64,000 nt of DNA, taken from positions 262,343 through 326,342 of the forward strand of contig WGMK01000010.1 in NCBI GenBank assembly GCA_016125095.1, read 5' to 3'. The notes below the pieces were generated by a model. The model was given only the letters and a program-made list of their open reading frames with translations, did no database searches and had not been told where the DNA came from. This document shows, one piece after another, positions 27,357-34,890 of the stretch. The stretch comes from Candidatus Hydrogenedens sp. GTDB lineage: Bacteria > Hydrogenedentota > Hydrogenedentia > Hydrogenedentales > JAEUWI01. Both the position numbers and the translations under genes were made by a program. Position 1 is the first letter of the stretch; the number at the start of each line of letters is the position of its first letter.

Positions 27357-28688
27357 ATGCAAGGGCTTAAATGGATCACCGGTGCCGCGCTGCTGGCGGC
27401 AACCGTACTCACTGCTCCCGCCGCGCATGCCGAGCTAGGCGTCGATTGGGAGGTCGCGGCGACGCAGCACCCGTTTTCCGGTAGACAAGGTACCGCCTTT
27501 GTGGAGTTCGATGGGAAGCTCTGGGGCATCGGAGGCGTCCGCTACAACGCTTGTACGGAATCGGTGTGGACCGGCAGCGAGTGGGGCTGGGAGTGCATCC
27601 GCTACGAAGACTTGTACTACAGCGATGTCTGGTTTTCCGAAGACGGGAGCAACTGGACCAAGGTGCTGGACGCATTGCCGTTCGAGATATCGACTCTCTT
27701 TGACTATCAAACTATAGCGTTTAATGGGCAATTGTATCTCTTTCAGAACGACCGATTACCCGCATATCGGACGACTGACGGACGCGAATGGGAACAACTT
27801 TCGTCTGAGGTATGGGGAGACGCCTATGTTGTGTTTGAAAGCAAGTTGATACATATTTCCAACGTTCGTCGCGCTACGACGGATGGAGTAAATTGGACAA
27901 GATTGCCGGATAATGGCGTGCTTGGACCGTTCGGTTACGGGGGAATTCGTGTCACGGTCTACAATGGCTCGGTATATGCGTTTCAATCGCAGCGGGTATG
28001 GCGCACGACCGATTTCTACGAGTGGACCGAGTTGGAAGGCAACACGGACGAGCTCGACGTGTTCTCGGAGCGCGACGTAAACCTCTTCGCCTTCGCTGGC
28101 AAACTCTGGCTCGGTGGTGGATTCATTTTTCCTGGTGCCAGTGGGCCGAGACTTGGCGGATCCCTTTGGTCGTCGTTGGACGGTGCCAATTGGACACGAG
28201 TTATTGCAGATTACCGACTAACGAGAGAAGAGGGCACTCTGCTACCTTTCAACGGAGCGATTTATACGCTTGCGGGGAGAGGTCCGCAGTACGCCTACCG
28301 TAGCGTGGCCAGCTGTGATGAACTGCTCGGGGGTGAACCGCACACGGCCGACGTGTCCGGTTGCGGTACCATCAGCCTGAGTGAATTGCTGCGGGTAATT
28401 CAGTTGTTTTCCACCCAGGGTTATGATTGCGACGACAACACGGAAGACGGCTACGCCGCGCGCGCGAACTCTCACAAGATAGGCTCCGAAGGTTCCCCTG
28501 ACGGCGAAGGAGCCACTGAAGGCCTCATCGAAGACAACGTGCCGCCCTGCGACCGGCATTCCGCGGATTTCGAAGACCCCGCCTGGCGCATCACGCTCCC
28601 CGAACTGCTCCGTATGGTTCAACTCTACAACGCCGGTGCCTACCACTGCTGCCTCGACTCCGAAGACGGATTCTGCCCCGGGAAGTAG
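27357..28688 (+). CDS. Secreted propeller-like protein with two dockerin-like C-terminal modules
   Basis: A 443-aa exported protein. The signal peptide ends APAAHA (about residue 24). Residues 25-320 carry repeated W...DG(S/V/A)NWT(K/R) segments (DGSNWTKV, DGREWEQL, DGVNWTRL, DGANWTRV) and LW(G/L)(I/G)GG, consistent with Kelch or sialidase-like blades. The C-terminus has two copies of H(S/T)ADxxxxxxI(S/T)LxELLR(V/M)(I/V)QL...C...(T/S)EDG(Y/F) (about 326-365 and 397-441), joined by an EG-rich linker. The module looks like a calcium-loop/dockerin relative. The middle of the gene is visibly more AT-rich than its neighbours. ATG 27357 is the start that gives a signal peptide. It is flanked by repeats R1 and R2. 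Confidence 0.82.
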   Translation: MQGLKWITGAALLAATVLTAPAAHAELGVDWEVAATQHPFSGRQGTAFVEFDGKLWGIGGVRYNACTESVWTGSEWGWECIRYEDLYYSDVWFSEDGSNWTKVLDALPFEISTLFDYQTIAFNGQLYLFQNDRLPAYRTTDGREWEQLSSEVWGDAYVVFESKLIHISNVRRATTDGVNWTRLPDNGVLGPFGYGGIRVTVYNGSVYAFQSQRVWRTTDFYEWTELEGNTDELDVFSERDVNLFAFAGKLWLGGGFIFPGASGPRLGGSLWSSLDGANWTRVIADYRLTREEGTLLPFNGAIYTLAGRGPQYAYRSVASCDELLGGEPHTADVSGCGTISLSELLRVIQLFSTQGYDCDDNTEDGYAARANSHKIGSEGSPDGEGATEGLIEDNVPPCDRHSADFEDPAWRITLPELLRMVQLYNAGAYHCCLDSEDGFCPGK

Positions 28689-28737
28689 CCGGGGAGGTCG
28701 GGTATCCGCCTGGGGTTGCGGCGTAATTCGGCAATCC

Positions 28738-29297
28738 TCGGCTCACGGGTACGTTCGCCCCACCGGGTGCAGCTTGCTGCTTTGGACTGCGGCAGCGGGC
28801 TGCCGCCGCCTACATCAGGAAGCGCGCTTCCGTCGCTTGGATGGCGGATTCGGTCGTAAGCCACGGCGACGGGAGCTGTTCGCTCCCTAAGCAAAGCGGG
28901 AGCTTGCTCCCGCACTCCAAGGCGGCTGCGCCGCAATCGGTGGGGCGAATGTCCTCATGAGCCGAGCGTTTCACACCGTCATCAGGATTCCTCTCCGCCC
29001 ACACATCCCTCGCGCCAAGATGGATCGACGGAGTCTCGCCCCACCGTGCAGGCGCATTCACTACGTCACAACGCGCCTACTTCTCCGCCAAGACCACCCA
29101 CATCGTCATTGCGAGCGCAGCGCGGCAACCTCTTTGGCGCGAGGGTGGAAATGCGGAGCGAAATACCGACTCCGCCGTGCTGGCGAAGGTCTGCACCGCA
29201 TGCCGCCACCGACGCATCAAGGAGGTTGCCGCGCTTCGCTCGCAATGACGGTAGGAGGGAGTCGATCGCTCCGGTCGGTACCCTTCGCACCAAGATG
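28738..29297. repeat. Composite repeat R2
   Basis: Same orientation as R1, with the CAGCTTGCTGCTTTGG segment, GGGAGC...GCTCCC palindromes, box A at 28939 and the hairpin element. It differs by a segment near 28800-28850 (GGAAGCGCGCTTCC palindrome) and lacks the second box A. It fills the 650-bp gap between the propeller gene and exoD; no gene was seen. Confidence 0.78.
29104..29250. repeat. MITE-like hairpin element, copy in R2
   Basis: 147 bp with the same terminal inverted repeats as the R1 copy. The core just inside the left arm differs (GAGGGTGGAAATGCGGAGCG instead of the R1 version), while GCGAAGGTCTGCACCGCAT is conserved. Confidence 0.78.
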
Positions 29298-29338
29298 ACG
29301 CTCATGTGCGGCTTCACCATCTTGGCGGGCTGCGGCCC

Positions 29339-29989
29339 CTACGGCTTGATCAGGTGCACCAGCATGTTGATGAAGTCCTTGATGTGGTCCTTCACGAAGT
29401 CGATAGCTTCCCAGCCCATCCAGGTGAGGAGGACGAGCACGGTGGCGGCAAGCACGAGGCCCGCGATGGCGACGGCGATTCCCGCGAGGCCGCAGAGTCC
29501 GTCTTCTTCGAGCATGCCGAGCCCGATCAGGAAGATGCCGAGCGCCGGGGCGGTGTTGGTAAGCGGCACGGGGATGCACATCGAGATGCCGCAGGCCAGC
29601 ACCACGCAGCCCAGCACGCGGAACATCACGCCGTTGGTGTACACGAAGCTCAGGCGCGGGCGGATGAAGAACTCGAAGAAGCGCAGGAACTTCACCATGC
29701 CGGCCACCAGCCGCTGGCTGCCGTCGGTCTTCATGCGGCGGTCGAGCACCTTGTCAGGGAACCAGGGGTGTTCCAGCCGGCGAATCATCTGCAGGCCGAG
29801 GGTGACCAGCAGGATGCCGAAGGGGACGCTATAGCCGGGCGCGGGCAGCGGCAGGGCCGAGGGCAGCGCCAGGATGGCCAGCAGCACGCCGAAGCTCTTG
29901 TGGCTGACGCGGTCCAGCAGTTCGCGCACGGACACTGTGCCGCCTTCGGCGTGGCCGAAGATTGCTTCGATATTGTCGGACAACTTCAT
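29339..29989 (-). CDS. exoD: ExoD-family exopolysaccharide synthesis membrane protein
   Basis: A 216-aa membrane protein. The N-terminal soluble part SVRELLDRVSHKSFGVLLAILALPSALPLPAPGYS-type sequence with PLPAPG, then several hydrophobic segments, match the ExoD family, affecting exopolysaccharide production in rhizobia. IPVPLTNTAPALGI and LGMLEEDGL are also family signatures. AGGAG lies 8 nt before the ATG. The stop lies just beside repeat R2. Mechanism is not known for the family. Confidence 0.88.
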   Translation of the reverse strand: MKLSDNIEAIFGHAEGGTVSVRELLDRVSHKSFGVLLAILALPSALPLPAPGYSVPFGILLVTLGLQMIRRLEHPWFPDKVLDRRMKTDGSQRLVAGMVKFLRFFEFFIRPRLSFVYTNGVMFRVLGCVVLACGISMCIPVPLTNTAPALGIFLIGLGMLEEDGLCGLAGIAVAIAGLVLAATVLVLLTWMGWEAIDFVKDHIKDFINMLVHLIKP

Positions 29990-30011
29990 GGGGTTGCTCC
30001 TGATGCCGTGT

Positions 30012-30767
30012 TCACAGCGTGAACGGCGTTTCGTATAGGCGCGCGATGGCGTCGTGGTGGGTGGCGTCGCGGTGCAGCGGCGTGATGCTCACCTGGTTCT
30101 CCAGCACCGCGCCGATGTCGGTACCCGGCGTGGACACCAGGTTCGTCGCTGCGCCGCCAATCCAGTAGTAATCCCGGCCGCGCGGATCCGTGCGGTGGAT
30201 GACGTCGTCCTCATAGTGGCGGCGCCCCATGCGGGTAATCGCCGCGCCGTTCAGTTCCTCGAAGGGCACATCGGGCACATTGACGTTCAGCGCCGTGTCG
30301 TCCGGCAGGCCATGTTCCAGAACGTAGCGCCCCAGCCGCAAAGCCACCTCGCCGCCCGTCGTGAAATATTGCGGGTCGTAGCTGACCATCGAGACGGCAA
30401 TAGACGGCACGCCGACCATCATCCCCTCCCGAGCCCCGGCAACCGTTCCGGAATAGGTCACATCGTCGCCGAGATTCGGACCGTTGTTGATGCCCGAAAC
30501 GACCAGTGCCGGGCGCGCTTCCATTAAAAAGCGCACCGCCAACAGCACGCAATCGGCGGGCGTGCCATCCACCATCCACCAACCCTCGCGATAGGGCTTC
30601 ACGCGGAGCGGCTGATGCAGGGAAATACCATGGCTGACGGCGCTCCGCTCGCGATCCGGCGCAAATACCCGCACGGTGCCGAGTTTCGACAGCGAATCCG
30701 CCAGGGCATGCAGCCCGGGCGCATGAATGCCGTCGTCGTTGGTGAGCAAGATAAGGGGGGAGGCCAT
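30012..30767 (-). CDS. surE: 5'/3'-nucleotidase SurE
   Basis: A metal-dependent nucleoside monophosphatase, 251 aa. LLTNDDGIHAPGL provides the Asp pair, GTPADCV and SGINNGPNLGDDVTYSGTVAGA complete the active site, all intact. The start at 30767 gives MASPLILLTNDDG, the standard N-terminus; the frame extending 147 nt further upstream runs through AT-rich intergenic DNA. No strong Shine-Dalgarno is visible. It follows exoD in reverse orientation and could share a transcript with it, 22 nt apart. Confidence 0.95.
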   Translation of the reverse strand: MASPLILLTNDDGIHAPGLHALADSLSKLGTVRVFAPDRERSAVSHGISLHQPLRVKPYREGWWMVDGTPADCVLLAVRFLMEARPALVVSGINNGPNLGDDVTYSGTVAGAREGMMVGVPSIAVSMVSYDPQYFTTGGEVALRLGRYVLEHGLPDDTALNVNVPDVPFEELNGAAITRMGRRHYEDDVIHRTDPRGRDYYWIGGAATNLVSTPGTDIGAVLENQVSITPLHRDATHHDAIARLYETPFTL

Positions 30768-30907
30768 GAATGTCCGCTTTGTTGATGCCACGCGGCGCGC
30801 GAAGTGTATCCAAACCTGCCAAGCGCTTGCAAAATCTGTAAATGTCTGCCGAAAAAACGCGATTTTAAAGTGTGATTTGTGAAATTTTTCACCTCCCAAC
30901 AACCCAC

Positions 30908-31013
30908 TAGACAAGGCCTGACAGAAATGCTAAAATTACCGCCTAGCGGATGGAGTATTCCCGACTCGTTTCTGTAGCGCACTCAGGTGCGCTTGTTGAT
31001 AAAGTCCTTTATC
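30908..31013 (+). promoter_or_regulatory. Promoter and two leader hairpins before the H1-like/IMPase gene
   Basis: TAGACA (30908-30913), 17 nt, TAAAAT (30931-30936). The leader then carries two adjacent hairpins: AGCGCAC/GTGCGCT (30976-30993, 4-nt loop) and GATAAAG/CTTTATC (30998-31013, 2-nt loop). Confidence 0.55.
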
Positions 31014-31083
31014 ATGGACGCTTAGGCCTTGCGGAGTGAGAGGGGTCCTAGGCTCAACAGGACTGCCGACGAGGATTAATCTC

Positions 31084-32499
31084 TTGTCGGCGGTAGAGAA
31101 GGGAAGCGCGGTGGCGACGAAAGCGAAACCGGCGAAGAAGAAGACGTCCGCGAAGAAACCGGCGCCGCCTAAAAAGAAGGCGGCGGCGGCCAAGAGCAAG
31201 GCCCCGGCGCGGACAAAACCGGCAGCGAAGAAAGCCCCTGCCAAGGCGTCTGTCGCCAAGAAAACGGCTGCCCCGAAAAAGGCAGCCGCGAAAGGCGCGG
31301 CTAAGGTGTCGAAAAAAGCAGTACCGGCGAGCAAGAAACCGGCCGTTCCCAAGGCCGTCGAGAAGAAACAGCCCGCAGCAAAACCGGCGCCCCCAAAGGC
31401 CGCACCGGTAAAGGCAGCCAAGCCCGCAGCCAAGGCCGCAGCGCCCGGAGCGGCGGCGCCGGTGAGCGCTCCGGCCAAGGGGGAAGCCGCGGCCAAGCCC
31501 GATCGGCGGCGGGTGCTGGCAGCGCGCAACAAAGTGCTGTCCAAGGACTTCCTGCACAAGCTGGCCGACGCCATCCGCACGGCGGTGCTGCCGCTCGTGG
31601 AAGAGGCCAAGGGCCGCGAAATTGTGGGCGCGACCGCCAGCGGCGACGCGACCTTCGAGCTGGATGCCGTGGCCGAGCGTGCCCTGATGCAGCACCTGAA
31701 GCTGCAGCGCGCGCCCGTGGCCTACTACAGCGAAGACGCCGGCTACAGCACCTTTTCCAATGCGCAGCCGAAAAACCTGCTGGTCGTGGATCCGGTGGAC
31801 GGCACCCGCGCGGCCAAGTCGGGCTTCGAGGGCTGCGTGATTTCCATCGCGACCACCCGGGTTATCGAGCGCCCGGTGATGAGCGACGTGGACAATGCGC
31901 TGGTGATGGAGATTAAGTCGGGCCGGTATTTCTACGCCGAGCGCGGCGAGGGTGCACGGGTGTATCACGATAAGAGCACGCGCAAGCCGAGGCTGTCGGA
32001 GAACGAGGATCTCGAAACGATCGCCTGGTCGATGACTGTTCCGGGGCGTCCGGCCGAACTTATCTTCCCCACGGCCGCGCGCCTGATTGATACCACCAGC
32101 CTCAAGGGCGGCTTCTTCGCCTGCAACAGCACGGCCTACAGCCTCACGCGGCTGCTTACCGGGCAGCAGGACGCGGCGGTCGATTTCGCGGGACGGTTCT
32201 ACAAGGACATCCCCGATATCGTGCAGGACTATTTCATCAACGCCGGCCGCGGCAACGTGCTCGGTATCGCGCCGTACGATCTCGTAGCGGCGCTGCTGAT
32301 CGCGCAGGAATCCGGCTGCACCGTGACCAATGCCTTCGGCAAGTCGTTCGACGACGTGCTGCTGCTCGACAGCAGTCCGGCGAATCACCAGACCCTGGTG
32401 GCGGCATCGAACCCGGCGCTGCACCGCAAGCTGATGACCTTCTTCGACACGCGGGTACGCCAGCTCGAGGAACTGCTCAAGCGCCGCGCCGCGAAGTAA
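31084..32499 (+). CDS. Histone-H1-like tail fused to an inositol-monophosphatase-family enzyme
   Basis: About 471 aa from TTG 31084, which has GAGGA 8 nt upstream; GTG 31036 and GTG 31111 are alternatives. The first about 130 residues are almost only Lys, Ala and Pro (KKKTSAKKPAPPKKK-type), like histone H1 or AlgP tails. From about residue 150 an inositol-phosphatase fold follows, with the metal motif VVDPVDGTRA, an SEDAG segment near the usual EE position, and APYDLVAALLIAQESG corresponding to the family WDxAAG region. The catalytic ligands look intact. Substrate might be inositol phosphate, PAP or histidinol phosphate. The tail could bind nucleic acid or polyphosphate; this is inference. 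Confidence 0.8.
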   Translation: MSAVEKGSAVATKAKPAKKKTSAKKPAPPKKKAAAAKSKAPARTKPAAKKAPAKASVAKKTAAPKKAAAKGAAKVSKKAVPASKKPAVPKAVEKKQPAAKPAPPKAAPVKAAKPAAKAAAPGAAAPVSAPAKGEAAAKPDRRRVLAARNKVLSKDFLHKLADAIRTAVLPLVEEAKGREIVGATASGDATFELDAVAERALMQHLKLQRAPVAYYSEDAGYSTFSNAQPKNLLVVDPVDGTRAAKSGFEGCVISIATTRVIERPVMSDVDNALVMEIKSGRYFYAERGEGARVYHDKSTRKPRLSENEDLETIAWSMTVPGRPAELIFPTAARLIDTTSLKGGFFACNSTAYSLTRLLTGQQDAAVDFAGRFYKDIPDIVQDYFINAGRGNVLGIAPYDLVAALLIAQESGCTVTNAFGKSFDDVLLLDSSPANHQTLVAASNPALHRKLMTFFDTRVRQLEELLKRRAAK

Positions 32500-32571
32500 G
32501 CCCGCGAATAGACGCGCCGCGCCGGGGGTAGTTCCTGCACGCGCGCGCAGTGCCGCGCTGCGGAGGGTTGC

Positions 32572-32940
32572 ATGGAGGCTGGATTCGGCATGTTTATCGG
32601 ACCCCTGGACGGCATGCGCGACCGTATCGCGCAGTCGGCTGCTGCGCAGGCGAACACGCAGGCTACGGCCAACCGCACCGAAATCCGCGAATTGACCGAG
32701 CAGGTCGAGCGGTTGTCGCTCTTGAACCAGGCGCTGTGGGAACTGCTCAGCGAAAAGACCGGGCTGACCGATGCCGATCTGGAACGGCGCGCCCGTGATA
32801 TCGACCTGCGCGACGGCAAGGCCGATGGCAAAATGACCCGCACAGCAGTGCGCTGCCCCAGTTGCTCCCGCGTGAACAGTTCGCGCCACGGCCAATGCAT
32901 GTATTGCGGCACCCTGTTCGAGAAGATGCTCTTCGAGTAG
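32572..32940 (+). CDS. Small protein with helical region and C-terminal zinc ribbon
   Basis: A 122-aa protein. Residues about 15-70 are predicted helical and heptad-like (ANTQATANRTEIRELTEQ continuing into VERLSLLNQALWELL), then a two-Cys-pair zinc ribbon RCPSCSRVNSSRHGQCMYCG near the C-terminus. GGAGGG lies about 6 nt upstream of the ATG. I do not recognise the family. A coiled-coil adaptor with a zinc knuckle is what can be seen. It is convergent with the MazG-like gene, whose stop lies 3 nt away. Confidence 0.7.
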   Translation: MEAGFGMFIGPLDGMRDRIAQSAAAQANTQATANRTEIRELTEQVERLSLLNQALWELLSEKTGLTDADLERRARDIDLRDGKADGKMTRTAVRCPSCSRVNSSRHGQCMYCGTLFEKMLFE

Positions 32941-32943
32941 GGC

Positions 32944-33372
32944 TCAGCCCTGCTCCGCCTTGCGCGCCTTTTCTTCCGCCTTGATGCGGTTCCAGGAATC
33001 GATGGCTTCCTGCGCGGTGGCGGCCTTGTTTTCGCCGAACACGTGCTCGTGCCGCCGAATCATTTTCTCATGCGCCCGCCGCAGCGCCCCCTCCATCGTG
33101 AAACGCCCTTCCGATTCCGCCGCCGCTGTGCTAGCCAGCAGCGTAAACAGGCAATCACCCAGCTCTTCCTCGATGTGGTCGTTGTCGTTCTGAAACGACT
33201 CCACCAGCTCGTCGGCCTCCTCGCGCAGGAATCCGGCGAAGGACAGCGACGTCTGCTTCTGGTCCCACGGGCAGCCCTGCGGACTGCGCAGATAGCGCGC
33301 GAGGTCGATAAGTGCCTGAAACCACTCGGCTTCGTTGGTCGGTTCCTGGGGGAGATGGGGCAAGGGCTGCAT
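32944..33372 (-). CDS. MazG-like nucleotide pyrophosphohydrolase
   Basis: A 142-aa all-alpha NTP pyrophosphatase. LRSPQGCPWDQKQTSLSF is the MazG signature, followed by the Mg-binding EE..E (REEADELVE) and EELGD motifs, all intact. It has one MazG domain, half the size of E. coli MazG. It probably hydrolyses non-canonical nucleoside triphosphates in house-cleaning. The start ATG at 33372 gives MQPLPHLPQEP, a reasonable N-terminus. Confidence 0.88.
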   Translation of the reverse strand: MQPLPHLPQEPTNEAEWFQALIDLARYLRSPQGCPWDQKQTSLSFAGFLREEADELVESFQNDNDHIEEELGDCLFTLLASTAAAESEGRFTMEGALRRAHEKMIRRHEHVFGENKAATAQEAIDSWNRIKAEEKARKAEQG

Positions 33373-33486
33373 ACGAATTCCCGAATTTCAGGTTTACTGA
33401 CAAACCTGCGAGCTACCGCTCAAGTTTTGTACTCAAGTCGCCGATAATAACGAGCGTCAGGGCGCAAGACAAGGAGGTCAGGCCTT

Positions 33487-33666
33487 ATGAAAGTGCAATG
33501 CTGCTGCTGCAAAAAGACCCGCACGGACCAGAACCGCTGGGTCGAAGAGCAACCCGAACCCGCAGACCGGGTCAGTCACACGTACTGTCCCAAGTGCTAC
33601 GAGCGCGAGATCCGCGATCTCCGCTCCGCCATGCTGCTGAACACACCGATGGCGGTCGCGCACTAA
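33487..33666 (+). CDS. 59-residue CCxxCKK...SHxxCPxC mini-protein
   Basis: MKVQCCCCKKTRTDQNRWVE, then DRVSHTYCPKCYEREIRDLR. It has AAGGAGGT 8 nt before the ATG, the best ribosome site in the area. The pattern C..CKK.R....W...E...SH..CP.C....E is that of the short cysteine tail found at the C-terminus of many PAS kinases and response regulators in other bacteria. Here it stands alone. Four Cys (CxxC and CxxC) may bind zinc or iron. Its function is unknown. Confidence 0.7.
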   Translation: MKVQCCCCKKTRTDQNRWVEEQPEPADRVSHTYCPKCYEREIRDLRSAMLLNTPMAVAH

Positions 33667-33775
33667 GCGCAACACCGCCGGAATCCAAGGCAGGGGTCGT
33701 CGGACTCATCCGCTCCCGCGCGCCGGGCTGTGACGCGCGGGCGCACTTTTTTTGCCCCGCGAAGCGAGTGCGATC

Positions 33776-34425
33776 GGTAGGGCGAGCGTACCCGCGAGCC
33801 ATCATGGGGCTGGACCGTAGCGCTCGGCTCAGGGGGACATTCGCCCCACCGTGCGCCGGGATCGCCGCTTTCCAAAGCGGCCTCTTGATGTAGGAGTCAC
33901 GGACCGAAGCGATCGACTTCCCCTTTCCGTCATTGCGAGCGCAGCGCGGCAACCTCCTTGATGCGTGGATGGCGGCATGCGGTGCAGACCTTCGCCAGCA
34001 CGTCGGATTTGGCGTCGCGCTCCGCCAAAACATCTACGCGCCAAAGAGGTTGCCGCGCTTCGCTCGCAATGACGATGTTGGTGGGTTGGGTGGAGAAGTA
34101 AGCGCGTTGTGACGCAGCGAGTGCGTCGGCACGGTAGGGCGAGACTCCGTCGGGCCATCCCGGCGCGAGGGAGGACTGGGCGGAGAGAAATCCTGACGTC
34201 GGTGTGAAACGCTCGGCTCATGGGACATTCGCCCCACCGATTGCGGCGCAGCCGCCTTGGAGTGCGGGAGCAAGCTCCCGCTTTGATTAGGGAGCGATCG
34301 AGTTCCCGTTGTCGCGGGGACGGATTGGGGCCGACGTGTGTGCGCCGGGAGCAAGCTCCCTCCACGAAAGCGCCAGCAAGTCTTGCGCAGTCCAAAGCAG
34401 CACGCTGCCTTTGCCCCACCGGCGT
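33776..34425. repeat. Composite repeat R3 (inverted relative to R1 and R2)
   Basis: Read on the minus strand it follows R1 along its whole length, with the CTGCTTTGGACTGCGCAAG segment, the GGGAGC palindromes, box A twice (33820-33850 and 34210-34238, 390 bp apart), GTCTCGCCCTACCGTGC and the hairpin element. It fills the gap between the 59-residue gene and the coupled protein downstream of the GT4 pair. No gene is seen in it. Confidence 0.8.
33928..34074. repeat. MITE-like hairpin element, copy in R3
   Basis: 147 bp, inverted relative to the R1 copy, with nearly identical core (AACATCTACGCG, TTGGCGTCGCGCTCCG, GGTGCAGACCTTCGCC) and the same terminal inverted repeats. Confidence 0.8.
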
Positions 34426-34428
34426 TGT

Positions 34429-34890
34429 TTATTTCCCGACGCGCTGGTGTTTGACGACCCAGGCGATGTAGGCGTAGGTGATGCGGCCGCGGAGGTTGCG
34501 TGCGAGGTAGTCCCAGGCTTCGCCGAGTAGGCTGAGGGTCACGGGGAAGAAGCGGCGGTCGGCGGTGAATACGTAGGCGGATGCGGCGCCGGCGCCGGAG
34601 GCGAGCAGGCGGAGTTTGACGCTGTTGAACATCACGACGAGCGCGTCGAAGCGTTCGGCGCGGAGGGTGGAGAGCAGCGTCAGAATCGCGCGGAGGTCGC
34701 GGAGGCCGTATTGTTCGCGCTCGGTGCGGAGGATGCGGTCGCACTGGCCCTCGAGCAGGCGCTCGGGATAGGCGGGCGGCACCACGGCGGTCAGTTCGCA
34801 GCCGGGGTATTCGTTGCGGAGAAAGCGCAGCAGCCTCGGGTAGTGCGTGCCGCGGCTGTACATCGCCGCTATCCTCGGTTTGGTGTTCAT
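34429..34890 (-). CDS. Rossmann-like protein of unknown function coupled to the GT4 pair
   Basis: A 153-aa protein starting MNTKPRIAAMYSRGTHYPRL. Its start codon overlaps the stop of the upstream GT4 gene by 3 nt, so translation is coupled. The alternating strands and helices (IAAMYSRG, CELTAVVPP, FDALVVMFNS, ASAYVFTADRRFF) look like half of a GT-B-type Rossmann domain, without a visible catalytic motif. It may be a truncated glycosyltransferase or a partner subunit. The longer open frame upstream lies inside the GT4 gene. Repeat R3 begins a few bases after its stop. Confidence 0.65.
   Translation of the reverse strand: MNTKPRIAAMYSRGTHYPRLLRFLRNEYPGCELTAVVPPAYPERLLEGQCDRILRTEREQYGLRDLRAILTLLSTLRAERFDALVVMFNSVKLRLLASGAGAASAYVFTADRRFFPVTLSLLGEAWDYLARNLRGRITYAYIAWVVKHQRVGK

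Noticed and set aside
26627..27438. Several frames of 60-170 codons within repeat R1
   Set aside because: They are produced by palindromic repeats, recur in R2 and R3 in other frames, and lack ribosome sites.
26646..34425. CRISPR array in the repeat-rich stretch
   Set aside because: Repeats are palindromic, unequal in spacing and inverted in one copy; no cas genes are present.
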